NCBI RefSeq assembly: GCF_001639065.2
Contig: NZ_LQXO02000023.1
Coordinates: forward strand, 1-64,000
DNA: 64,000 nt
Source of the DNA: Vibrio barjaei
GTDB lineage: Bacteria > Pseudomonadota > Gammaproteobacteria > Enterobacterales > Vibrionaceae
Direction: 5' to 3'
Position numbers and translations under genes: made by a program. Below, one piece after another: positions 1 to 8,755 of the stretch. The notes beneath the pieces are model-generated. The model saw only the letters and a program-made list of their open reading frames with translations, did no database searches and was not told where the DNA came from. The stretch's first letter is position 1, and every line of letters begins with the position of its first letter.

Positions 1-322
1 AATGACATTCCGAGAAGACTTAACACTCATCATTTATTGTGCTTGTGAGAGTGAGTCTACCTCTCGTTGTTAGCTTTGCATCTTATTCGATAGGGTTCGT
101 TATAGTGTGTGTCCCTTTTATACCTCTTTTATTTACCTTTTCTGTGTACATGCAAATAAAACTATTTCAATTTAAAGGGTGATTCGCACCAATACAGTGG
201 TCCACACCGAGTGAATCGGAGAGACTTTACTGGAAACTTATAAAAACGTGGCCAATTTGACTTGATCACTACGGTTATTCCTAACAGACTTGTTGTTATC
301 TCCTGTCGCCCTAGTGAATTAA
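1..322. other. Spacer, no supported gene
   Basis: I see no convincing gene, RNA or terminator here. A 27-base block at 246-272 matches 22 of 27 bases of 2014-2040, hinting at an old shared repeat. The short ORFs overlapping this stretch are poor in codon character. Confidence 0.4.
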
Positions 323-1438
323 TTAAAATTCGAAAAATACGCCGTATGGTCTTTGGAAGTCCATCGCCCAAACGTACTGGGTATCAAGCGTATCGAATAA
401 ACGAATGCCTTGCTCCTCAAAGAGTCGAGAGGTTCGAGCTTCTACAATCGAGGCTTCATTTGCTGTGAGAGAAGGGTGCATTTCTTGGATTTTATATGAT
501 CGCTTGGGTCTTCTGTATGCTAAGGTGGACCACACTGTTGACTGGATGTTGTCTGCCTCTACACCGCCCACACCGTGTTCATATCTACGTTGCATTTCTT
601 TTTGCGCACAGGGGACATTTTGATGTGCAAAGTTAGAGATAAACTCTATATCTGCCGATTCAATTTGACCGTTGAAATCTTCATAAATACTTTTCCAAAA
701 AATCGCTGGGGTATGGTTGAGTTCAACGGCGCCTGAGAGTAACCGGAGTGCTTCGAGTCTATCCTTTTGCATATTTACGTGAGCGTGCGTCACCATAGCG
801 TATGGGTTCTGCTTTTTTATCGCTTTCTCTAGCCACTCAGTAGGATTTAGGTACGAAAACCCGTCAGGATTCGATCTTTGAAGCGCAGCTTGAGCAACAT
901 ATTTAAGATAATCAATATCGCGATGCTCATGTAAATCATGGCATTGACTTAATAGACGGTTAGCTTCTTCTAAGTGTATCTCTGTTGGAAACTGGAAAAT
1001 ATATAAGTAAGCAAGCATAAGCTTAGCGTCGTCGAAATGGCGGTCTGCCGCAAGTTTGAACCATTTCATAGCTTCCTTTAGATCAGGCTCGACTAGCGTA
1101 CCCGTTGACCAGTATCTCCCCAAATAAGAAGCCGCCCAGTTATTCCACAGATTATCACTTTTAGCCAACCCCTCTAGAATACGAATACCTTCGCTTTCAT
1201 TCTTCTTCATAGAGTAGTCATTAAGCTCCATACAAGTGCCATTGAAGTAAATGTTCAGCAACGTTATTAATGCTTGTTCCGGAATTTGAGGGTATTGTTT
1301 AGGAACCTTCTCGTAGCCCACGATGCGCTTAAGATCGTAAATTGCTAAGTCGTAATCACCACTTTTATGGTGTTTCACGAACTTTTTTTGAGCCATAGTT
1401 ACTGAAAATACTTCTTTAATGCTACCGAGAATACTCAT
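323..1438 (-). CDS. Sel1-like/TPR repeat protein
   Basis: A 371-residue soluble protein with no signal peptide. It is rich in helical repeat units of the Sel1/TPR type, for example around residues 100-145, where an AASYLGRYWSTG stretch is followed by AMKWFKLAAD. Sel1-like repeats usually scaffold protein-protein contacts and the specific role here is unknown. The ATG at 1438 is preceded on the minus strand by an AGGGT stretch as a possible ribosome site. No neighbour lies close enough to suggest an operon; the next 880 bases are a decayed spacer. The repeat-fold assignment is moderately secure, the function unassigned. Confidence 0.75.
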   Translation of the reverse strand: MSILGSIKEVFSVTMAQKKFVKHHKSGDYDLAIYDLKRIVGYEKVPKQYPQIPEQALITLLNIYFNGTCMELNDYSMKKNESEGIRILEGLAKSDNLWNNWAASYLGRYWSTGTLVEPDLKEAMKWFKLAADRHFDDAKLMLAYLYIFQFPTEIHLEEANRLLSQCHDLHEHRDIDYLKYVAQAALQRSNPDGFSYLNPTEWLEKAIKKQNPYAMVTHAHVNMQKDRLEALRLLSGAVELNHTPAIFWKSIYEDFNGQIESADIEFISNFAHQNVPCAQKEMQRRYEHGVGGVEADNIQSTVWSTLAYRRPKRSYKIQEMHPSLTANEASIVEARTSRLFEEQGIRLFDTLDTQYVWAMDFQRPYGVFFEF

Positions 1439-1894
1439 GAACCGACCCTGTCATTGGAATTTAGTTTAAATTTTATCAATCGAAGTTCTCGATCGCGCAC
1501 AATGATATTGTTGAGCACTTTATAAACAAGGAATATCATATATTCTTTAATAAAGATGAGGTACTTAATGGCCAGCCCCTTGTTTGTGGCGACTCTTTGT
1601 TAAGCAAGATTGAGAACGTTTTATGGCAAAGTTATGCTCTTTGCCTTTCGAATTAACTGAAATATGATTTGATCTAGCTTTCGGTTAAACACGGTAATGG
1701 GGCATTTCTGAGCCATGAAGTGCCAATTGTGAAGGTTTCTATACAACGCCATTATAAGCTCGTCCCCATCCCACAACGTTAATTAGACAGTCATCTTTGT
1801 GAAAACGAAGGTCTTCTGAAGCGCGTAGATAACTGAAAATGTGAGAGTAAATTAGGTTTACGATGCGCTGAATGAGACTCCCTTTTTCAAGGGA
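1439..1894. other. Non-coding spacer
   Basis: Upstream region of the Sel1-like gene. It holds no ORF with coding character. Around 1878-1896 there is a short imperfect inverted repeat (TCCCT..AGGGA) ending in GGAATGACGG, similar in style to the palindromic unit in the 3069-3307 repeats. Confidence 0.35.
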
Positions 1895-2156
1895 ATGACG
1901 GTAATTTGGGGGGGGGGGGATGTTATGAAACACGAAAAGGGGCAAATTCGTGTTACCAATGGCGTCAGTCGTGACCCTGCTCGCATGACCAAAAGTATGG
2001 AAAAACTCTATATACGTGGCCAGTTTTAGTGAATCACTACAAGATGTCTGGAATAGCTTGATCAGAATAGAGGCCCCTAACAGGCTTAAGGCTTTAGCTT
2101 GGGTTTATCTTGGTAGGGTCATAGGGGGCGGTGTGTGTCTTGATTCTAAAAGCTGA
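1895..2156 (+). pseudogene. Decayed ORF remnant with G12 tract and frameshift
   Basis: The reading frame from ATG 1925 runs 34 codons to TAG 2027-2029 and looks protein-like (GVSRDPARMTKSMEKLYIRG). A one-base shift in the run of four T at 2024-2027 lets a second frame continue to TGA 2154-2156 with equally protein-like sequence (SLQDVWNSLIRIEAPNRLKA). Read together they suggest one gene fragment broken by an indel. A run of 12 G lies at 1908-1919, in frame just upstream. I do not recognise the family. It may be a fragment of a mobile-element gene, but that is a guess. Confidence 0.35.
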
Positions 2157-2247
2157 CTAGATTTCAGCGTGGTTTGATAGATATCTACTGAAGAAAGACC
2201 AAGAGTAGACGTGATTGTGAAGCTCTAATATCGGTCCTTAACATGAT

Positions 2248-2286
2248 AAAAGCGAGTAGCCAAAATGAAATGGCTCTCGCTTTTTT
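2248..2286 (-). terminator. Rho-independent terminator (likely bidirectional)
   Basis: Arms AAAAGCGAG-TA-GCCA and TGGC-T-CTCGCTTTT surround a short loop, with T6 on the plus side and TTTTATC on the minus side. It sits just past the end of the DUF1456 gene and so most likely terminates that transcript. Confidence 0.75.
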
Positions 2287-2318
2287 AATCAATTACCACG
2301 TTCGATTCGAGATAAAAA

Positions 2319-2798
2319 TTACCCAGTAAACTCTTCAGAATCGGGACGATTGGTAAACTGCACACCATTTAAGAAGTCACACAGCAGTTGGTCCTCACAC
2401 TGTTTGTAGTTTTTGTTGTTTGGCTTGCGGAAATACGCACCAATTTCGTATTTACTTAAACTAATACCAACCACTTCTAATACGTCCAACACATCTTCTG
2501 CTTTCATGCCTAGCGCAATGTGGAGCTTCATGAGAATCATGTTGTTGGTCAACGCGACTTCTGGCTTAGGTTGCTCGCCGTCTTTTTTTCCTCGCTTGAG
2601 GTTAATAAAGCCATTTAAGAATACCGCCAACTCTTGATCCTTCATCTTAACGCAAGATTTGTCGCTTTCATCTTTTAACCAGCTTGCCACTTTATCGTGA
2701 GCTACAGTGACTTCGGCCTGCCCGAAAGCTTTCATTATCTGTGCGTTTTTAAGGTTTAACGCGTGTTGGATACGACGTAAAATTTCGTTGTTAGTCAC
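2319..2798 (-). CDS. yehS: DUF1456 family protein (YehS-like)
   Basis: A 159-residue cytoplasmic protein made of two similar halves. Residues 3-68 contain NNEILRRIQHALNLK and end in an FLNGFINLKRG-type segment. Residues 84-151 contain NNMILMKLHIALGMK and end in FLNGVQF. This tandem arrangement is that of DUF1456/YehS, a conserved gammaproteobacterial family whose biochemical role I do not know. Translation starts at GTG 2798, with a TTTTAGGA ribosome site about eight bases upstream. The gene is monocistronic, with a terminator directly downstream. Confidence 0.9.
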   Translation of the reverse strand: MTNNEILRRIQHALNLKNAQIMKAFGQAEVTVAHDKVASWLKDESDKSCVKMKDQELAVFLNGFINLKRGKKDGEQPKPEVALTNNMILMKLHIALGMKAEDVLDVLEVVGISLSKYEIGAYFRKPNNKNYKQCEDQLLCDFLNGVQFTNRPDSEEFTG

Positions 2799-3068
2799 TA
2801 GGGATTCCTAAAATGAGTTCTAAGGGTGAATAAAAATCCATCAATTACATGCGATCTGTGGGTGTCTTCATTCAATAGCGTAGTTGACGGTGACTCTAAC
2901 AGAGAACACGTTTCTTCGGTAGGTTAAAAAATGGAAATAAGACGGCCTATTCGAACTAGTTGGCTAAGTTGGTAAGAGCCCATTTTCATAGACACTAAGC
3001 TGATTAGAAGAAGTAGGTCAAACCACCTCACTGTGATTTGTGAGGTTGAATGTTACTGGCAAGGAATA
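2799..3068. other. Non-coding spacer
   Basis: No gene is supported. This should contain the promoter of the minus-strand DUF1456 gene, but I cannot single one out with confidence. Confidence 0.35.
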
Positions 3069-3180
3069 GGGCAATAATAAGCTAGCCTCGTCACTCAGTT
3101 TGCGGAATGGACCATATGATTCAGTGGGCGCTGTCAGTCGATTCCTGCCTTCGCAGGAACGACCGGATTTGGATTTGGGT
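3069..3180. repeat. 112-bp direct repeat, copy 1
   Basis: Matches 3196-3307 at a constant offset of 127 bases with only scattered substitutions. It carries the common palindromic unit TTCCTGC-CTTC-GCAGGAA near 3142-3159, a style of dispersed intergenic repeat seen in many gammaproteobacteria. In this copy the outermost base pair of the stem is lost. Confidence 0.85.
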
Positions 3181-3195
3181 TATTGAGGCAGAAAG

Positions 3196-3307
3196 GGGCA
3201 AAAATAAGCTAGCCTCGTCACTCAGTTTGCGGAGTGGACCATATGATTCAGTGAGCACTGTCAGTAGATTCCTGCCTTCGCAGGAATGACAGGGTTTGAG
3301 TTTGGGT
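3196..3307. repeat. 112-bp direct repeat, copy 2
   Basis: Second copy of the tandemly placed unit. Its hairpin ATTCCTGC (3268-3275), CTTC loop, GCAGGAAT (3280-3287) is perfect. The only ORF over these repeats (3107-3289) is a translation of repeat DNA and is not called as a gene. Confidence 0.85.
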
Positions 3308-3489
3308 ATTTTTCTTTGGAAATTTGCCCATCCTGAAAAGAGCAGGGGAGTCGAAGAGTTACAGTGACGAATGTTGTAAATGTCAGTGCATTAATGAGTG
3401 ATCACTCAAGATTTGACAGTTTGTGTTGGCGAAATGACCAGACTTGGCTAGCTTCATAGAGTGACTACACTAACGACAAGGAGAATGCG

Positions 3490-3759
3490 ATGGATTGTAG
3501 CTCGCTTGCGGTTTGCATGAATATTAACGGAACGGATTTGACGTTAGCATGGGGACCTAACAAAACTAAACAGCAGTGTCTTGACGAATACCACAGTATA
3601 ACGGCCGACCTTAATGCTAAAACCTATACGCTCAACCTGAAAGATCATGCTGGTTCAACGCTGGTTAAACCGATTTCACACCGAAAAGCCTCTGAATTAA
3701 TGGACGAGTGGGGTGATATACAAAACAACTTGAACCAAGATCTAGATATCCACTGGTAG
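3490..3759 (+). CDS. Small hypothetical protein (89 aa)
   Basis: An 89-residue soluble protein with an AAGGAG-type ribosome site just before the ATG (ACAAGGAGAATGCG). It contains WGPNKTKQQCLDEYHSI and ends in DLDIHW, and has no signal peptide or membrane segment. Codon use is like its neighbours and it is followed directly by a strong terminator, so it is probably a real monocistronic gene. I do not recognise the family and assign no function. Confidence 0.65.
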   Translation: MDCSSLAVCMNINGTDLTLAWGPNKTKQQCLDEYHSITADLNAKTYTLNLKDHAGSTLVKPISHRKASELMDEWGDIQNNLNQDLDIHW

Positions 3760-3779
3760 CGGTTCGAATAGAAGCTTCT

Positions 3780-3816
3780 AAGCCCTTGTTTGAATTTGAC
3801 CAAACAAGGGCTTTTA
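3780..3816. terminator. Bidirectional terminator
   Basis: AAGCCCTTGTTTG and CAAACAAGGGCTT are perfect complementary arms around an eight-base loop, with TTTT after the right arm and A-rich sequence at the left. It lies between the convergent small gene and the ABC exporter. Confidence 0.85.
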
Positions 3817-3843
3817 CATTAATGATTTGCATAACTGCCGCTA

Positions 3844-5625
3844 TTATCTCACGACGGGCTGTTTAAACTGTAACTCCACCAAACGCTTATATAGTTCGCA
3901 ATTTTCTAGCAACGAATGATGATCGCCAATATCGACCAAACGGCCATGGTCTAACACCGCAATCTGGTCTGCGTGCTGAATGGTTGAAAGACGGTGCGCG
4001 ATGATGATAGTGGTTCTTCCGATCATTAACTCTTCTAATGCTTGTTGTACATGATGTTCACTCTCACTATCGAGGGCGCTTGTGGCTTCATCAAGCAGAA
4101 GGATTTTTGGATCTTTGAGGATAGCGCGCGCAATAGCGATGCGTTGGCGTTGCCCTCCAGAAAGTCGCACGCCCCTTTCTCCTAAGAAGCTGTGGTAGCC
4201 ATCTGGCAACTGCATGATGAAATCATGGGCATGGGCTTTTTTCGCCGCTTCAATCACTTGCTCATCGGTCGCGTCTGGATTGCCGTAGCGGATGTTGTGA
4301 AAGACGTCGTGACTAAACAAAGCGGGCTGTTGTGGAACTAGGGCCATTTGCTTGCGAAGTTCATGAGGGTCAAACTCTCGAATATCGACGTTACCTAGCT
4401 TCACTTGTCCGGCTTGAGGGTCGTAGAATCGCTGCAAAAGCTCAAATACCGTTGTTTTACCTGCTCCAGATGGCCCAACGAGTGCAAGTACTTTGCCTTC
4501 GTCTGCTTTGAGGGTTAACCGTTCAGTGGCAGATTGAGAAGGTCGGGAAGGGTAGTGGAAGGTTACATCGTCAAACGTAACTTCAGATCGCAGCGTATTG
4601 GTAGGATTGAAGATGCTTTCAGGCGCCTTGATATGGCTGTCAACTTGCAGGATTTCGACCAAGCGCTCGGTTGCGCCTGCAGCGCGTTGCAACTCACCTA
4701 AGACTTCTGAAATAGTCGCAAGAGAAGAAGCCACCATAATGGCGTAGAAAACAAAAGCACCAAGGTCACCGGCTGACATGGTACCGTGGATCACGTCGCT
4801 GCCCCCAACCCAAAGCATGCCAGCAATAGCAGTAAAAACAATAACGATAACGCCAGAAATCAAGATAGCGCGCTGCTTAACGCGCCTACGTCCAATGTCA
4901 TAAGCTCGTTCTACTTCCTCAGCAAAAGCCGCACGCTCTTGCGCCTCAAAACTGTAACTTTGGACCGTTTTGATATGTTCAATCGCTTCGCCAGCGTAGC
5001 TGCCTACGTCCGCCATAGAGTCTTGGCTTTGACGTGAGAGCGCTCTTACACGACGCCCGTAGAACAAGATGGGAATCAAAATAAACGGAACCGATGCTAA
5101 CACAATGAGCGTCAACTTAATGTTGGTGGCAAACAGCATGATAATCGCACCAATACACATAAGCGCACTGCGCATTGCCATAGAGAAAGAAGAACCAATG
5201 ATACTTTGCAATAGCGTCGTATCCGTGGTTATTCGAGACATGATATCGCCGCTGCCGTTGGTCTCAAAATAACTCGGATGCAGAGTAATGATGTGATTGA
5301 ATACCGCGAGGCGAATATCTGCGCTGACACGTTCACCAACAGAAGAAACTAAATAGAATCTAAAAAAGGTGCCAATGGAAATGCATACGGTGACCAACAT
5401 GATAAATTGAATTGCATTGCCCAAGTCTTGCAGTGATTGCTGAGCAAAGCCTTGGTCAATTAAGATTCGAACTCCATGACCAACAGACAGAGTGAGGCCT
5501 GCGGTGAAGATGAGTGCTACCAGAGCGGCAAATACCTTGGCTTGGTAAGGGCGAATGAAGTTAACCAGTTCTAATAGAATACCTAAGTTTTTGCTCTTAG
5601 CTCTGGATTGATCTTGTTGTTGCAT
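3844..5625 (-). CDS. MsbA-like ABC exporter (fused permease/ATPase)
   Basis: A 593-residue half-transporter that would act as a homodimer in the inner membrane. Residues about 30-310 form the six-helix exporter membrane domain, with TSALD-type nucleotide-binding machinery after residue 340: Walker A GPSGAGKTT, signature LSGGQRQRIAIARAI, Walker B ILLLDEATSALD and switch histidine IIIAHRLSTI. Family members export lipids, lipid A precursors or drugs, and the substrate here cannot be read from sequence. The start at 5625 has an AGG ribosome site seven bases upstream. It is monocistronic and converges on the small gene at 3490. Confidence 0.92.
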   Translation of the reverse strand: MQQQDQSRAKSKNLGILLELVNFIRPYQAKVFAALVALIFTAGLTLSVGHGVRILIDQGFAQQSLQDLGNAIQFIMLVTVCISIGTFFRFYLVSSVGERVSADIRLAVFNHIITLHPSYFETNGSGDIMSRITTDTTLLQSIIGSSFSMAMRSALMCIGAIIMLFATNIKLTLIVLASVPFILIPILFYGRRVRALSRQSQDSMADVGSYAGEAIEHIKTVQSYSFEAQERAAFAEEVERAYDIGRRRVKQRAILISGVIVIVFTAIAGMLWVGGSDVIHGTMSAGDLGAFVFYAIMVASSLATISEVLGELQRAAGATERLVEILQVDSHIKAPESIFNPTNTLRSEVTFDDVTFHYPSRPSQSATERLTLKADEGKVLALVGPSGAGKTTVFELLQRFYDPQAGQVKLGNVDIREFDPHELRKQMALVPQQPALFSHDVFHNIRYGNPDATDEQVIEAAKKAHAHDFIMQLPDGYHSFLGERGVRLSGGQRQRIAIARAILKDPKILLLDEATSALDSESEHHVQQALEELMIGRTTIIIAHRLSTIQHADQIAVLDHGRLVDIGDHHSLLENCELYKRLVELQFKQPVVR

Positions 5626-5980
5626 TGATGTGCCTAATCGTTCGCTTTATTACTTAAGGTTATGGGGGTGGATTAACAAATAGCAACAATAATGCCTATT
5701 TCTGATCGCAAAAGCGTGAGCTTGAATAGCCAGAGAATGAATTTTCATGAAATATTTCAACCTAAAGTAATGATTAATATAAGTTAAATTATGCAAATTA
5801 TCTAAAAGTTTCATGAGTGAGAAGGTTTCTGTGCAACGCTTTTTAGTTTTAACAAATAGGCAACCCATTGCCGATCCAATGTGGTTTTAGTCACGTTTAT
5901 AAACCGAATTCCTCGCTAGTATCCTTGAAAAACAACGATAACGAACTTCGCCTACACAGTTCATAAACAAGGATAGATAG
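5626..5980. other. Divergent promoter region
   Basis: Between the ABC exporter (minus) and the first importer operon (plus). I see no gene and no copy of the GAAAGCGCTTTC operator found further on. The AAGGATAG at 5969-5976 is the ribosome site of the 5981 gene. Confidence 0.4.
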
Positions 5981-7636
5981 ATGAAAAAAACGCTGCTTCT
6001 TACTTCTGCAATTGCTGCATCAATGGTCATCCCCGCTCACGCTGAAGAATCATCTTCCATGCCAAACTTGAAGATTCTCAACGAATTCTCAACTGGCTGG
6101 GTGCGTAACTTTAACCCTTGGTTTGGTGGTCGTTCAGACTTTGCTTATGAATCGCTATACATCTTCGATATCTTAGACTCGAAAAATGTCCATCCTTGGT
6201 TAGCAACAGGCTATGAACTGAGCGATGATTTGACGGTACTGACTGTTGATCTTCGTGAGGGTGTTCTTTGGTCTGATGGGAAACCGTTCACGGCTGATGA
6301 TGTTGTGTTTACTTACGAGTATCCGAAAGCACATCCAGAGATCGATACCGGCGGTGTCAGCGGTAAAGTTGACAAAGTCGAGAAGGTTAATGACCTACAA
6401 GTTAAAATCTATCTAAAAGAACCGAATGCGTTTGCAGCGCGCGATGTTCTTGGTGAAACGGTTCGTATCGTCCCTAAACATATTTGGGAAGGTAATGATT
6501 CGCCAGCCCAAAGCACGAATGATAACCCGGTGGGCACGGGCCCATTCACAGAAATCCAGCGTTTTACACCACAAGTTTATGTTCAGTGTCGTAACCCAAA
6601 TTACTGGAATAAAGACCTCAAAATCGACTGTTTAGAGTTCCCGCAATTCTCAAGTAACGATGCAGCGCTTGAGATGCTTTCAAAAGGAATCGTGGACTGG
6701 GCAGGTATCTTTATTCCTGATATCGAGCGTACGTTTGTTTCTAAACATCCAAATAACAAGTACTGGTTCCCATCAAACGATGGTGTTCGAATCACATTCA
6801 ACTACAAAACAGAGAATGAAGGCGCAAATAAAGCCTTCCATGATGTGAACTTCCGTAAAGCGGTAAGCCTATCAATGGACCGTGAAGCCATGATGATGAT
6901 TGGTTCTTATGGTTACGTTGTCGGTGGAAACCCAGCAACAAACTTACCAAAAGGTATGTGGAATTGGCGTGACGAACAAGCCGACAAAACTTGGGCTGAA
7001 GTGAACCAGTACGACATTAACAAAGCTAAGCAGTTATTAGCAGACGGCGGTTACAAAGATACTAATGGAGACGGTTTTGTTGAGAACCCAGATGGCAGCA
7101 AGTTAACCTTTAAGATCCAGGTACCAAGTGGTTGGAGTGATTGGGTAAACAACACTTCTATTGCGGTAGAAGGTCTGCGCATGGCAGGTATCGATGCAAC
7201 GGTAATTACTCCAGAAGCTAATGCGTATGCGAAAAACTGGGAAACAGCGAACTTCGATGCCACATTCGGTGCAGGTTCGATGCAATCTTCAGTATGGAAG
7301 TTCTACGATTTCACTATGGGTTCTGAATACGTACAAAGCCCAGTGTGGTGGTCTACTACCGTTAGTAACTATGTTGACCCACAACTTGACCAGTGGATTT
7401 CAGAGCTAGGTTTGACTAAAGACGAAGATCAACAGAAGAAAATTGCGGCTAACGTAGAACGTTACTTTGCTGAAAATGTGATTCAAATTCCTCTTTACTA
7501 CAACGGTATCTGGTACGCATATAACGACTCTCGCTTCGAAGGTTGGGCTAATGAAGATAATCAAATCGGTCACCCTGCACCTTGGAATGGCATGAGCCGT
7601 CTTGTTCACCTAATGAACCTAAAACCGAAAGGTTAA
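5981..7636 (+). CDS. Family-5 periplasmic oligosaccharide-binding protein
   Basis: A 551-residue secreted binding protein. The signal peptide is MKKTLLLTSAIAASMVIPAHA, with likely cleavage after AHA. The body follows the Opp/Dpp (SBP family 5) layout, including DLTVLTVDLREGVLWSDG and FTADDVVFTYE, then FRKAVSLSMDRE. It heads an importer operon that ends in a beta-glucosidase, so the ligand is more likely a beta-glucooligosaccharide than a peptide. The chitin-oligosaccharide-binding protein of V. cholerae belongs to this family and has the same gene order around it. It is paralogous to the 21737 gene. An AAGGA ribosome site precedes the ATG. Confidence 0.88.
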   Translation: MKKTLLLTSAIAASMVIPAHAEESSSMPNLKILNEFSTGWVRNFNPWFGGRSDFAYESLYIFDILDSKNVHPWLATGYELSDDLTVLTVDLREGVLWSDGKPFTADDVVFTYEYPKAHPEIDTGGVSGKVDKVEKVNDLQVKIYLKEPNAFAARDVLGETVRIVPKHIWEGNDSPAQSTNDNPVGTGPFTEIQRFTPQVYVQCRNPNYWNKDLKIDCLEFPQFSSNDAALEMLSKGIVDWAGIFIPDIERTFVSKHPNNKYWFPSNDGVRITFNYKTENEGANKAFHDVNFRKAVSLSMDREAMMMIGSYGYVVGGNPATNLPKGMWNWRDEQADKTWAEVNQYDINKAKQLLADGGYKDTNGDGFVENPDGSKLTFKIQVPSGWSDWVNNTSIAVEGLRMAGIDATVITPEANAYAKNWETANFDATFGAGSMQSSVWKFYDFTMGSEYVQSPVWWSTTVSNYVDPQLDQWISELGLTKDEDQQKKIAANVERYFAENVIQIPLYYNGIWYAYNDSRFEGWANEDNQIGHPAPWNGMSRLVHLMNLKPKG

Positions 7637-7703
7637 TCCAGTTTAGCGTGGTCTCTTGAGCGAGGGAGGCTGCGCTTTTTTCTCTCACTTCTCTTACTTG
7701 TCG

Positions 7704-7722
7704 GCTCCCCATAGGGGGGAGC
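7704..7722 (+). promoter_or_regulatory. Intra-operon hairpin between binding protein and permease
   Basis: GCTCCCC and GGGGAGC can pair around a five-base loop without a following T run. Similar hairpins lie at the same position in the two other importer operons of this window (23395 and 58531). The usual explanation is 3' protection of the binding-protein message, giving it a higher copy than the permeases. Confidence 0.6.
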
Positions 7723-7752
7723 TGAGGGGAAAGTCTAATTGGAATTTAGGTT

Positions 7753-8742
7753 ATGAGATATTTATTAAGCCGATTTGGCTTCTATTTGCTGGCCTTTGTC
7801 GCCGCAGTAACCATTAACTTTTTCTTGCCAAGATTGATGCCTGGTGACCCAATTCAATCATTTTTGGGGCGTCTTGCACAAAATGGTGGGCAAATTACAC
7901 CAGAGACCATCGCTTCTCTTGAAGCTCTTTACGGTTATTCCACCAATACACCATTGTTTCAACAGTTTTTAACTTACCTACAAAGCATCATGACGGGTGA
8001 GTGGGGGACATCGACACGCTTCTTCCAACCTGTATTTGATGTTCTTGGCCGTGGCATGTTGTGGACGTTGTTGTTGGTTGGTTCTTATCTTGTCGTGTCT
8101 TATACCATCACAACGTTGCTCGGTATTTGGGTGGCTTGGAAGCGAGGCACGTGGGTCGATTCTGTCATCACTGTGGGTTCGGTAGTGATATCGTCGATTC
8201 CTGCCGTAGTAATGGCTCTACTTATGTACTTTATCTTTGCATCAGATCTCGGCTGGTTTCCGACGAGTTATGCTTACGACCCATCGCTCGATCCTGCAAT
8301 GAGTTTTGAATTTGTCAGCAGCGTGGCTTATCACTTAGCACTGCCATTGCTCAGCATGGTACTGCTTGGAATGGGCAACGTTATGGGCATGCGTTCCAAC
8401 ATGATCAACCAGCTTGGTGAAGACTTTATTGTCATGGGCTGGGCTAAAGGTGTGAAAGACAAAAAAGTGATGCTGCAATACGGTGCACGCAACGCAGTGC
8501 TGCCAATGATCACTACATTTGCTATGTCGGTTGGCGCCATCTTTGCGGGCTCGCTGATTATCGAAATCATATTCAATTATCCGGGATTAGGACAGGTCAT
8601 GTTTCAAGCCATGCTTGCGCGTGATTACCCGTTGATTCAAGGCTACCTGCTTATCATGACCATCATGGTATTAGGCGCTAACTTTATCGCAGATTTACTG
8701 CTGTTCGTGCTTGACCCACGTCTTCGCACTGAGTTGGGTTAA
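7753..8742 (+). CDS. ABC importer permease 1 (DppB/OppB type)
   Basis: A 329-residue inner-membrane protein with six predicted helices, the first starting at residue 4. It has the family signature in the loop near residue 235, EDFIVMGWAKGVKDKKVMLQ, which docks on the ATPase. The opening segment NFFLPRLMPGDP is typical of OppB-like permeases. With the permease at 8756 it would form the channel of the first oligosaccharide importer. It follows the binding protein by 116 bases that contain a hairpin. Confidence 0.9.
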   Translation: MRYLLSRFGFYLLAFVAAVTINFFLPRLMPGDPIQSFLGRLAQNGGQITPETIASLEALYGYSTNTPLFQQFLTYLQSIMTGEWGTSTRFFQPVFDVLGRGMLWTLLLVGSYLVVSYTITTLLGIWVAWKRGTWVDSVITVGSVVISSIPAVVMALLMYFIFASDLGWFPTSYAYDPSLDPAMSFEFVSSVAYHLALPLLSMVLLGMGNVMGMRSNMINQLGEDFIVMGWAKGVKDKKVMLQYGARNAVLPMITTFAMSVGAIFAGSLIIEIIFNYPGLGQVMFQAMLARDYPLIQGYLLIMTIMVLGANFIADLLLFVLDPRLRTELG

Positions 8743-8755
8743 AGGAGTTAAGAGC

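Noticed and set aside
162..468. Overlapping short ORFs near the left edge
   Set aside because: They overlap each other and the end of the Sel1-like gene and show no ribosome site or coding character.
1739..1945. 68-codon minus-strand ORF over the G12 tract
   Set aside because: It starts in repeat-like DNA, codes for a proline run from the G tract and lacks a ribosome site.
3107..3289. 60-codon ORF spanning both direct repeats
   Set aside because: It is a translation of repeat DNA: the two halves of the protein are the repeat read in different frames.
5650..5868. 72-codon minus-strand ORF upstream of the ABC exporter
   Set aside because: AT-rich, poor composition and no ribosome site; it would lie in the promoter region.
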